Assembly: GCA_028820635.1 (NCBI GenBank)
Contig: JAPPIG010000118.1
Coordinates: 1 to 64,000 of the forward strand
Length of the DNA: 64,000 nucleotides
Origin: Candidatus Poribacteria bacterium
GTDB taxonomy: Bacteria > Poribacteria > WGA-4E > WGA-3G
Reading direction: 5' to 3'
How positions within the stretch are numbered: position 1 is the stretch's first letter; every line of letters begins with the position of its first letter. The notes below the pieces were generated by a model, which saw only the letters and a list, made by a program, of their open reading frames with translations, did no database searches and had not been told where the DNA came from. Positions 1 through 7,036 of the stretch are shown piece by piece. A program made the translations under genes and the position numbers.

Positions 1-199
1 TGTATTGCCGGGGCTTTCCCGGTGTATCCATGATTGCAATGACCGTTTCAATAGGTGGGCAGCCTTCTTCGGTGCATTGCAACTGAGTAATCATCACAGA
101 GATGTCTTCTGATAGGTCAAATGCTTGGGAGACCCACGATTTGACTTGGACGAGTTGCTGTGGGTCAATCTCTTTTTGCGAATTTAAAAAATTCAGCAT
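1..199 (-). CDS. Small CobW-neighbourhood protein, 3' end cut by window edge
   Basis: The reading frame starts at ATG 199, after a strong AGGAGG ribosome-binding site (about 211-216), and runs off the window after 66 codons. It contains QLQCTEEGCPPIETVIAIM, a motif I associate with a small protein of unknown function usually encoded beside CobW/G3E metallochaperone GTPases and sometimes mislabelled 'nitrate reductase'. No catalytic residues are recognisable. The ATG shares its first base with the stop codon of a short upstream frame (TAATG), which suggests translational coupling. The ferredoxin-like gene lies upstream on the same strand, so the cobW gene itself may lie to the left of the window. 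The family resemblance is from memory; the frame and RBS are seen directly. Confidence 0.65.
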   Translation of the reverse strand, partial: MLNFLNSQKEIDPQQLVQVKSWVSQAFDLSEDISVMITQLQCTEEGCPPIETVIAIMDTPGKPRQY

Positions 200-312
200 T
201 ATTGTATAGCCTCCTTTAAACCGTCTGTCATCAAGCTCGTATCAATGTAGCAACGCTGTAAGACAGGAACCTGCCCGGCGAACGCTTGCCACTGTGAAGC
301 CTTGTAACTCAC
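199..312 (-). CDS. Possible 37-residue ORF coupled to the downstream gene
   Basis: A GTG-started frame of 37 codons fills the gap between the ferredoxin-like gene and the next gene, and its TAA overlaps that gene's ATG by one base. The peptide (MSYKASQWQAF...GLKEAIQ) matches nothing I recognise. No good ribosome-binding site precedes the GTG. The frame also stays open further upstream, inside the ferredoxin-like gene. It could be a coupling leader or chance. Confidence 0.25.
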   Translation of the reverse strand: MSYKASQWQAFAGQVPVLQRCYIDTSLMTDGLKEAIQ

Positions 313-319
313 GGTTCGC

Positions 320-733
320 TTATTTTTTTTCAAACCCGAACGAGGAAGATCGAAACCGATCAAAACGGTGACTATCAAAGGCTGAAGGCAACGGAAGTAG
401 TGCATCTGTTCGTGCCACGGCTTCCGCCCAATCCACGAGTCGCGCATAGTGTAGATGGAGTTCTATCCGTCCTAACCACACGACGCCGTGCGGTGATGTG
501 ATACAGATCACATTTGCGAGATCGCACGGCCCGAGACAGCCTTCGCTGATTGTCAATGTTATTGAAGCGGACAACCGCCTATTCCGCCACTCCTGTTTGA
601 GCCACTCAACCGGTACTGGCGGTTTCCGTTTCTCTGTCACGCCACAACAACAACCCTTACAGACCAGTATATGTACTAAGACACGCCGCCTTGATGCCAG
701 CTTGGGCGACGATTCGATTCTATCTGTTCTCAT
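320..733 (-). CDS. (2Fe-2S) ferredoxin-like protein of the cobalamin/CobW neighbourhood
   Basis: A 137-residue soluble protein with a thioredoxin-like [2Fe-2S] cysteine pattern: CKGCCCG near residue 25 and a second pair in EGCLGPCDLANV near residue 70. The tail LLPLPSAFDSHRFDRF is typical of the short ferredoxin-like proteins found with cobaltochelatase or CobW genes. ATG 733 is preferred over in-frame ATGs at 748 and 757 because AGGA sits just upstream of it. Its role is probably electron transfer or metal handling linked to cobalamin or zinc metabolism, inferred from family and neighbours. It lies between an unknown gene (812-1405) and the small CobW-neighbourhood gene, all on the minus strand. 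Confidence 0.65.
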   Translation of the reverse strand: MRTDRIESSPKLASRRRVLVHILVCKGCCCGVTEKRKPPVPVEWLKQEWRNRRLSASITLTISEGCLGPCDLANVICITSPHGVVWLGRIELHLHYARLVDWAEAVARTDALLPLPSAFDSHRFDRFRSSSFGFEKK

Positions 734-811
734 ACCTTTTTCCTGCATAGTGTTCAAATCTCCGCTTGGCGTTGCTGATGATATTCCTCTATTATCTGAG
801 CTTGATGTTTA

Positions 812-1405
812 TCAATCGCTTCCAGGCTGTGAAAGCAAGTATTCGACGAGTTCATGCCACTTTGCAGCCATCTCGTGTGCAGGAATACGTTTCTTCTTCC
901 ATGCGTCAGTACACCGTTGGCGATAGTCAAGTCCGTATTCAGAAATAATCCACCGCTCGTAGTCGCCTATCCATGCGAGACCTTGAGTGAGCAAGTTGAA
1001 AACGCGACACCACGCTTCCACATCACATGGCTGCGTAAGCTCAGGGAGTTGCTTCAATTTCCATATAGGCAACGAAAAATCGACCGCTGCTGTCTGTTTG
1101 GGCGCGAATTTGTAACGCTGCAAGAAAAGCCCTTCTCGGTACCCATCGCCATAGAAAAACCCGAATCCCCATAAAATAACTCGGCTTCTGCCAGCACCAC
1201 GCCACTCATAAGCGGTACTTCCGTGCTTACCTTCCGGCGGTCGATGTTTGGTAAACCCGTAGGCGAGTAAAGCATTTCCGTCTGCCCGGCGAATGTCCTG
1301 TCCCCAACACCACAACTGTTGGTCCAACAGCGTCGTCCCGATCTTCCTGACCTTGTTTAATGCACCTAACAAACGCGCAGATTCGTCATCAGTTCTGCCA
1401 GACAT
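812..1405 (-). CDS. Hypothetical protein, 197 aa
   Basis: I do not recognise this protein. It is soluble, with no signal peptide or membrane segment, and rich in Trp and aromatic residues. Notable stretches are LWCWGQDIRRADGNALLAYG near residues 31-50 and GRSRVILWGFGFFYGDGY near residues 72-89. It is the first gene of the minus-strand set that continues into the ferredoxin-like gene 78 bases downstream. The co-directional layout suggests a shared role in CobW-linked metal or cofactor metabolism, but nothing in the sequence proves it. Confidence 0.6.
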   Translation of the reverse strand: MSGRTDDESARLLGALNKVRKIGTTLLDQQLWCWGQDIRRADGNALLAYGFTKHRPPEGKHGSTAYEWRGAGRSRVILWGFGFFYGDGYREGLFLQRYKFAPKQTAAVDFSLPIWKLKQLPELTQPCDVEAWCRVFNLLTQGLAWIGDYERWIISEYGLDYRQRCTDAWKKKRIPAHEMAAKWHELVEYLLSQPGSD

Positions 1406-1548
1406 GACTTATTCCCCCATAACAAACCACTTTTACTTCTTCTCAAGGTCACAAAGCAATTCAAAAGCGGTGTCAAGAATTGTCGGTTTCTTTGCGCTAT
1501 TTCTTAGCATGAGCCACTTTCCTCTGTGTTACCCTCCGGCGAATATAC

Positions 1549-1590
1549 GATTCATCACTACCCATTGACATTCAAAGGTAGTGATGAATC
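1549..1590. repeat. Intergenic hairpin, 14-bp perfect stem
   Basis: The arms gattcatcactacc (1549-1562) and ggtagtgatgaatc (1577-1590) are perfect reverse complements around a 14-nt loop. No T-run follows on either strand, so it is not a classical intrinsic terminator. It sits between the 3' relic behind znuA and the start of the 812-1405 gene. It could be an operator, an RNA processing site or a repeat end. Confidence 0.6.
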
Positions 1591-1600
1591 TTCTCGGCAC

Positions 1601-1762
1601 TTATTTCAAAATAATCATCCGCTTTGTTTGATGGAAAGATGACGTGGACAATCGGTAGAAATAAACACCACTTGAAACCTGCTCACCCGCATCATTTAGA
1701 CCATCCCAATAGGCAGCACGTGCCCGGCTTTGATAGAAACCGGCTGGCTTGAAGCCAACGGG
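1601..1762 (-). pseudogene. Relic of a FlgD-type C-terminal domain, in frame behind znuA
   Basis: Directly after the znuA TAA (1763-1765) the same frame stays open for 53 sense codons and ends in TAA at 1601-1603. The peptide contains YWDGLNDAGEQVSSGVYFY and ends TKRMIILK. This is the signature of the FlgD-like Ig domain that ends many secreted proteins (W-D-G-x-N-x-x-G, S-G-x-Y-x-Y, closing M-I-I-L-K). There is no start codon or upstream domain, so it is probably the 3' scrap of a lost gene, joined to znuA by deletion. Stop-codon readthrough would add it to ZnuA, but nothing supports that. Confidence 0.7.
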
Positions 1763-2716
1763 TTATAACTCCGATTCGCCAATCAAAGCATGTACAATCG
1801 TATCAATATTATGTCGGATCATCCCGATGTAGGTACCTTCAGGTGTTCCCTCGTTTCCCATAGCATCTGTGAAGAGCACACCACCAATTTTCACATCAAA
1901 TCCTTTTGACTTCACAGCGGCTTTCACCGCTTCGAGGCTCCGTGAAGAGACGGATGACTCTACAAAAATAGCAGAGATACGGCGCTCCGCAATAAACGTT
2001 GCTAATTCCTGTACATCAGCGATACCGACTTCTGTCGCGGTGCTAACACCTTGTAATCCGCGTACCTCAAACCCGTACGCCTTTCCGAAGTAGTTAAAAC
2101 AGTCGTGCGCCGTCACAAGGACGCGTTGCTGAGATGGCACGCGTTCCACTTGCGACTTTACGTATTCATCGAGTTCCATGAGTTGCGTGAGGTAGCGTTC
2201 GGCGTTGCTTCGGTACAGGTCAGTATTATCGGCATCGAATTCACTCAGGGCATCGCGCACCTTTCCCACCGCTTGCATCCAAAGCTTCACGTCAAACCAT
2301 AAGTGCGGATCGTAGAGTCCCTCGTATTCTGAGGGTGTTAGCAGTAGACTCCGATCTACGGCATCTGTTACGGCGACCGTCAGCGTGTCCCCCGACATCT
2401 TCGCAAGGATGTCCACCATTTTTGCTTCAAGGTGCAGCCCGTTATAGAAGATGATGTGTGCTAAACCGAGCCTTTGAACATCTTTAGGCGTCAGGTTGTA
2501 AAAGTGTGGGTCTACGCCAGGTTCCACTATCCCAGTCACCGCAACGCGCGTACCGCCAACATTTTTAACAATATCAGTAATCATACCGATCGTGGTAACA
2601 ACGCGAAGTTTATCGTCTGTGGCAGCACCCGGTTGTCCCTTTGGATCACAGCCAGACCATACCAGTATACCAATTAAACACACTGAAATATATATTCTCT
2701 GCGTAATTTTATGCAT
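1763..2716 (-). CDS. znuA: Zinc/manganese ABC transporter substrate-binding lipoprotein
   Basis: A 317-residue cluster A-I metal-binding protein (ZnuA/TroA/MntC type). The lipobox VWSGC near residues 18-22 marks a lipid-anchored extracytoplasmic protein. Metal ligands expected for the family are visible: His in GVDPHFYNLTP, His in YDPHLWFDV, His in VTAHDCFNYFGKAYG, and an acidic residue in the C-terminal lobe. ATG 2716 is chosen because GAGG lies 7 bases upstream; an upstream in-frame GTG at 2728 is less likely. It overlaps the end of the MerC-like gene, which implies coupled expression. No znuB or znuC gene is in the window, so permease and ATPase must be elsewhere. Zn versus Mn cannot be decided, though the His-rich neighbours favour Zn. 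Confidence 0.88.
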   Translation of the reverse strand: MHKITQRIYISVCLIGILVWSGCDPKGQPGAATDDKLRVVTTIGMITDIVKNVGGTRVAVTGIVEPGVDPHFYNLTPKDVQRLGLAHIIFYNGLHLEAKMVDILAKMSGDTLTVAVTDAVDRSLLLTPSEYEGLYDPHLWFDVKLWMQAVGKVRDALSEFDADNTDLYRSNAERYLTQLMELDEYVKSQVERVPSQQRVLVTAHDCFNYFGKAYGFEVRGLQGVSTATEVGIADVQELATFIAERRISAIFVESSVSSRSLEAVKAAVKSKGFDVKIGGVLFTDAMGNEGTPEGTYIGMIRHNIDTIVHALIGESEL

Positions 2717-3131
2717 TTTCTGCCTCACATGTTAAACAGGTCTTACAGAAGTGTCGATTCACGAAATGCGCCGATGCGAGTAAAACGCCTCCGATACTGT
2801 AGAAGACCACTTCAAAAGTGCCTTCTACGGCTATCTGAGCGGTAGTGATGAATGCTAATGCCGCTATCAGTACCAAGAACGCTCGCCAGTTTCGGTGGCG
2901 TCGAACACCCCAAGCTAAATTCCAGATTGCCAGTCCAATTGCGCTAACAATAAGGATAAACTCAAAACGCTCATTCGCAAGGAAACTCAACCCAATCAAA
3001 GGTAAAACTGTTGCTAAAAGCGGCATCGCGAGGCAATGGATCGCACATGCGAAAGGGAGACACGCCGCGCACGCGACAGAGAGAAACGCGCCAGTCGTAC
3101 CTGCTAATTCGCGGTTAAAATATCTTTTCAA
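2709..3131 (-). CDS. MerC-like membrane protein
   Basis: A 140-residue protein with four predicted membrane segments. Paired cysteines in the first helices (CAACLPFACAIHCLAMPLL) resemble the Cys pair of MerC, and the tail carries CKTCLTC. MerC-domain proteins are inner-membrane metal carriers best known from mercury operons. Here the neighbours (TonB receptor, His-rich lipoprotein, ZnuA-like protein) point to a zinc or similar uptake setting. The start codon is TTG 3131, fixed by AAGGAG 7 bases upstream. The 3' end overlaps znuA. Confidence 0.75.
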   Translation of the reverse strand: MKRYFNRELAGTTGAFLSVACAACLPFACAIHCLAMPLLATVLPLIGLSFLANERFEFILIVSAIGLAIWNLAWGVRRHRNWRAFLVLIAALAFITTAQIAVEGTFEVVFYSIGGVLLASAHFVNRHFCKTCLTCEAENA

Positions 3132-3152
3132 TTTTTTCTCCTTAGAAAATCA

Positions 3153-3192
3153 AGGACGGGGAGCGATGATTTCTATCATCGCTCCCCGTCCT
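3153..3192. repeat. Perfect 18-bp hairpin between TonB receptor and MerC genes
   Basis: The arms at 3153-3170 and 3175-3192 are perfectly complementary (aggacggggagcgatgat and its reverse complement) around a ttct loop. On the minus strand it follows the TonB receptor stop codon and precedes the MerC Shine-Dalgarno by about 15 bases. It could attenuate transcription, stabilise the upstream mRNA or be a dispersed intergenic palindrome. The T-rich stretch after it is weak. Confidence 0.75.
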
Positions 3193-3198
3193 ACAGTT

Positions 3199-5466
3199 TT
3201 AAAAATTAAGTTTATACAAGAGTTTCACATTCCGTCCCGGTTCTGGCATTGCTGCTTTGATGCGGGACAGATGTTCGCGATACGTTGTATCAAAGAGGTT
3301 TTCAATCTCGAAAACGACCATGTTCTCAATCTGCCACCACGAAAAAGTGAGATAGCTGCCGATATCATAGACGAAATAGCCGTCTGTCGGTTCCTCAAAT
3401 TCACCGAGCCGGGTTTGGCTGCCTGAGAATCGGGACGCGACATACAAATGCCACGGGGCAGGCGTGTAACTGATGACGAATTTACCGTTGAGGGGTGGGA
3501 CACGCTCCAGTGGTCGCCCATTAGCTTGAAGCGTTCCGTTGACGTAACTCATATTCAAGTGAAGATGGACCTGCGGTAGTACCTCACCACCTATTTGGAT
3601 TTCAGCCCCATCCATCACAACGTCGTTTCCCATGTATTGATAAATCCACAACCATCCTGCTGCGCCGCTGCCCCACTCTTTTTCACCGCTGTTCATCGGA
3701 ACGAGGTAGTTCTGTATCTGATTCCTGAAAAGGGCAAGATTGAGTCTGAATCTGTCGTCTGTGTATTTGACGAAGAGTTCAGTGCCGTATCCGTTTTCGG
3801 GTTCCAGTTCTGCATTGCCGATTTCGTAGGAATAGACAGCAAGGTGGGGTCCATCGCTGAAAAGTTCCTCAATACCCGGTGCGCGAAAGGTTTTCATCAG
3901 GGTAGCCCCGGTACTCAACCTATCCGTCCAATGGTAAATTCCAGAGGTAGCCCCGGAGAAACCGTTGAAATCGCGGCGTTGGACAGTTCCGGCTCGGACA
4001 ACTGCCCCAGGTCGAAACGGTTCCGAACGCCTAAGATCGTAGCGGACAGCCCCCTGTAAGGTGAATTTGTCGAAGTTACGCTGGTTTAGATAAAATCCCG
4101 CCAACGCGAATTCACGGGTGTGCGGTGTCCAATAAAATCCGTCTGTGGCATGGTCTCGGTATTCCCACCAAACACCTGCAATCGCGTTGTCGAACAGATG
4201 CGCCATCGCTGAGACGTTGTAGGTTAACAAACCGAATTCGACACCAAGTCTCCCGTTGGACTCCCATTCTTGATGCTGATAACGCGTATAGGCTGTCTGG
4301 AGTCTTACCTTTTCAAGTATTGCTGTATTGAATCGGTACTCCATTTGTCCTTCATAACGTTGCTTGTCGAGCTCGATGTTGACCCCGCTAATATGTCCCT
4401 CTGGTGAGCCAGGAACGCCGTAATCTGAGCGATAACTGCTGCCAGAGGCACCGATGAACCCCCACGGCTTAATCAACGAAGCACCGCCTGAAAAATTAAC
4501 ATTTGAAAGGGCGGTATTTTCGAGTACACCTACCGGGGTTTGTATATCAGATGCAAGGCGCCGATTCCATTCTACATTGCCCGCAAAATCACCAATTGGG
4601 AACGTAAAACCTGTTGTTCCGGTCAAACCTGAGTTTACAGATTCACTTTGGAACGTTAGATGCATATCAGGCCGTCTCGGTAGAATTTGCGGTATGTGAT
4701 TGCTTTTAACATTAATAACACCGCCCAACGTACTTGAGCCGTAAATGAGCGATGCGGGGCCACGGGTAATTTCAACACCTTCAGCAGTCGTCGGATCAAT
4801 GGATACGGCATGGTCAGCACTGGAGGCGGATTTATCGCCTGTGCGTTCGCCGTTTTCAAGGATGAGCAGCCTGTCACCGCCCAATCCACGAATGATGGGA
4901 CGCGCAATCGCCCGTCCCATCATTCGTTGTGAAACGCCCGTCTCATCCGCCAACGTGTTCGCCAAGGTCATCCCTAACCTTCTTTGGAGTTCTGCTTCAC
5001 TCAATGCTAAGTCGGTTGTTTCCTCAAACTGTGAAAGAGAGCGATTTGAACCGTATACCCTGATGGTTTGCAGTTGAAACGACAGTGCCTTCAGTTCAAT
5101 CTTGAGATAAGGCGTGGAGGTATTGACATTAACTACTTGTTCAAACTGCTGATAACCGACCTTCAGGAACTGCAGCGTCTGCTGTCCTTCCGGCACGGCA
5201 TCAAACTTAAACCGACCGTTTGCATCGGTTCGGATGCGCTTCTCAAGTCCCTTAATACGGACCGTAACCCCCTCAAGTTGGGTACTGCTCCGTGTTTCAA
5301 CAACCTCTCCCTCCAGAGACCGCGTTGTGTTTGAAGCACTTTGGGAATCCTTGAGATAGCAAAATAGACATACTATTACCCCAGAAACCAACACGAATAG
5401 GCAGGGACGCTTTCTAAGCATCCCTACCGTGGGAGACCTATGCGAACAAGCACAAGTGCTTAACAT
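3199..5466 (-). CDS. TonB-dependent outer-membrane receptor, ZnuD-like
   Basis: A 755-residue receptor. A hydrophobic export signal lies near residues 20-40. A carboxypeptidase-regulatory-like beta-sandwich (about 48-130) comes next, then a plug domain (about 140-255) with ARPIIRGLGGDRLLILENG and the ADHAVSIDP stretch seen in ZnuD-type zinc receptors, then a beta-barrel ending in aromatic F. Family knowledge gives energised uptake of a metal or metal complex across the outer membrane. The genes for a His-rich lipoprotein (10 bases upstream), MerC-like protein and ZnuA support zinc. AGGGGG precedes the chosen ATG; an internal ATG at 5421 has a badly spaced site. The TonB motor genes are not in the window. 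Confidence 0.88.
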   Translation of the reverse strand: MLSTCACSHRSPTVGMLRKRPCLFVLVSGVIVCLFCYLKDSQSASNTTRSLEGEVVETRSSTQLEGVTVRIKGLEKRIRTDANGRFKFDAVPEGQQTLQFLKVGYQQFEQVVNVNTSTPYLKIELKALSFQLQTIRVYGSNRSLSQFEETTDLALSEAELQRRLGMTLANTLADETGVSQRMMGRAIARPIIRGLGGDRLLILENGERTGDKSASSADHAVSIDPTTAEGVEITRGPASLIYGSSTLGGVINVKSNHIPQILPRRPDMHLTFQSESVNSGLTGTTGFTFPIGDFAGNVEWNRRLASDIQTPVGVLENTALSNVNFSGGASLIKPWGFIGASGSSYRSDYGVPGSPEGHISGVNIELDKQRYEGQMEYRFNTAILEKVRLQTAYTRYQHQEWESNGRLGVEFGLLTYNVSAMAHLFDNAIAGVWWEYRDHATDGFYWTPHTREFALAGFYLNQRNFDKFTLQGAVRYDLRRSEPFRPGAVVRAGTVQRRDFNGFSGATSGIYHWTDRLSTGATLMKTFRAPGIEELFSDGPHLAVYSYEIGNAELEPENGYGTELFVKYTDDRFRLNLALFRNQIQNYLVPMNSGEKEWGSGAAGWLWIYQYMGNDVVMDGAEIQIGGEVLPQVHLHLNMSYVNGTLQANGRPLERVPPLNGKFVISYTPAPWHLYVASRFSGSQTRLGEFEEPTDGYFVYDIGSYLTFSWWQIENMVVFEIENLFDTTYREHLSRIKAAMPEPGRNVKLLYKLNF

Positions 5467-5476
5467 GGGGTCCCCC

Positions 5477-6058
5477 TTATTGAACAGTTACCGGTATGAG
5501 AAATGCTGCCGTGAAATCTGGATGGTCTCCGTGAAGGAGTTGAAGTTTGATTTCCGTTTTGCCTGCCTTCAATCCCTCGAGCCCAAACGGTAACTCGTCA
5601 CCGTGTCCTTCTTCATCGTGGTCATCGTGATCATCATCGTGGTCATCATGGTCCAGATGGATCTCAATAATAGCTGAATCGTACCCCGACAAGCCCAAGG
5701 CGAATTCTTCCTCATGTCCATGTTCATCCACTGCCTCTACTTCATGGAGGTGGGCTTCGTGACCGTGTTCATCAAGAAATACGGCATGGACCTCAATCTC
5801 TTCACCAACGTTGACGGTGAGGCCTCCGGTACGGGTTTCTTTAAACTGACGATAGACCTCCACCTCATCGACTTCTAAAATAAAGCCGTCGACATCGGCG
5901 TGAATGGGGGCATCCCCATGGTCGTGGTCATGGTCATCAACAATGGGGTTGTCATCTTCACCGCAACCGCCCATAAAAGGTAGCACTGCTACCAAACTTA
6001 TTAACATTAATCGTGAAATTGTAAGAGAAAAGTCGCGTTCAAAAAAGCACTTAAACAT
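5477..6058 (-). CDS. Histidine-rich lipoprotein (metal binding)
   Basis: A 193-residue predicted lipoprotein with lipobox FMGGC near residues 28-32. Two His/Asp-rich blocks (DDHDHDHGDAP near residue 45 and a longer D/H run near residue 140) are separated by beta-rich sequence. Such tracts bind Zn, Ni or Cu. It is the first gene of a tight cluster with the TonB receptor 10 bases downstream, so it may gather zinc for the receptor or store it in the periplasm (inference). ATG 6058 has GGAG 7 bases upstream, better than the in-frame TTG at 6070. Confidence 0.75.
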   Translation of the reverse strand: MFKCFFERDFSLTISRLMLISLVAVLPFMGGCGEDDNPIVDDHDHDHGDAPIHADVDGFILEVDEVEVYRQFKETRTGGLTVNVGEEIEVHAVFLDEHGHEAHLHEVEAVDEHGHEEEFALGLSGYDSAIIEIHLDHDDHDDDHDDHDEEGHGDELPFGLEGLKAGKTEIKLQLLHGDHPDFTAAFLIPVTVQ

Positions 6059-6388
6059 TGTATTCTCCAATTTTTGTTTTACGGCACAAAATACGTGCCT
6101 AAAAAATTATTTTTAACTATAGCACAGAGTGTGCATGATACAATAAACAGAAATATACATAGTAGATGCGTAGATACAAAGATAACGCTGTAGAAAAACA
6201 CACAAATATCGCGCTTCCTACACATCTATAGACCAGATATAAGTCTCAGAAGTAGGACAGAAACAGTGGATAAAAGGGCGCGCAAACCCACGTAAGAACA
6301 TCTGTATTGACACATTGTCCCTCTCTTAATGGCTAATACAAATTCCTCATCCTACGAAAAATAATAACTAAAGACTCATTTGTAACTT
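6059..6388. other. Intergenic region upstream of the metal cluster
   Basis: About 330 bases, AT-rich, with no coding frame I can support. It should hold the promoter of the His-rich lipoprotein/TonB receptor genes and the 3' region of the next His-rich gene. I saw no clear -35/-10 pair and no convincing Zur box. Confidence 0.5.
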
Positions 6389-6760
6389 TTAGAGGTAAAA
6401 TGGATTGGGGAATATAGGGGGTGCCCGACTCTGAATATTTGTGGTGGGTGTTAAGGGCACAAAAACAACCTTGCTGTGTGAAGGCTTACCAAAGCAAGGA
6501 TAAGGAAGAACTATAACAGTAGGTTGGATTCTGAATTCAACGTGGGTATTGATAAATACACACACCACACAATTTTCTTCTGAGTGGGAAGACTCTGACT
6601 GTTCATGCTCAGAATCGTGTTTATGCTCAGAATCGTGTTCATGCTCATGATTGTGTTCATGCTCATGGTCATGCAACAGCGGACTAAAGCCAAGTACTGT
6701 TACATAACAAACTATTGCAAATAATATGAAGATATTAGAAGCAAATTTGCGGTTTTTCAA
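6389..6760 (-). CDS. Small His-rich exported or membrane-anchored protein
   Basis: A 123-residue protein with an N-terminal hydrophobic segment (residues 8-27) and a His/Glu-rich stretch (HDHEHEHNHEHEHDSEHKH, residues 31-49). A Cys pair in ENCVVCV follows, then a proline-rich tail. The layout is that of short metal-binding proteins encoded with zinc or copper uptake genes. It is upstream of and co-directional with the His-rich lipoprotein but 330 bases away, so it probably has its own promoter. It likely buffers divalent metals outside the cytoplasmic membrane; this is inference from composition. Confidence 0.6.
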   Translation of the reverse strand: MKNRKFASNIFILFAIVCYVTVLGFSPLLHDHEHEHNHEHEHDSEHKHDSEHEQSESSHSEENCVVCVFINTHVEFRIQPTVIVLPYPCFGKPSHSKVVFVPLTPTTNIQSRAPPIFPNPFYL

Positions 6761-6882
6761 GAATCCAGACCTATCGGTACTGCGTATTTATGATATATTA
6801 TACTATACAAATCAGGTGATTTCAAATATTTTTGAAGATATAGGTGTGTTCAGTATTTGACATCCTCTATTTTTCTCTTGTT

Positions 6883-6904
6883 GGTGGGCTTTATAAAGCC
6901 CACC
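6883..6904. repeat. 22-bp perfect palindrome
   Basis: ggtgggctttataaagccc followed by acc is fully self-complementary. It lies downstream of the M16 peptidase gene, in a 276-base gap that also holds a GCGGG/CCCGC hairpin near 6985-7002. Transcribed, it would form a hairpin. It may help end the minus-strand transcript, but the following bases are only partly T-rich. Confidence 0.55.
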
Positions 6905-7036
6905 GATGCACAATCAGCAGACAACAAATGCCAAACGCCCATTTAGCGTTGAGTTGGCTATGGCTTGGTAACAAATAGAAGCGGGCACAGAGACCCGCCT
7001 CTACAGCACAAGTGGAGAGTATGAGAAACAATTTGT

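Noticed and set aside
6761..6840. Zur-like operator in the AT-rich stretch upstream of the small His-rich gene
   Set aside because: tgatatattatactataca is only loosely palindromic and could equally be a -10 region; not enough to call.
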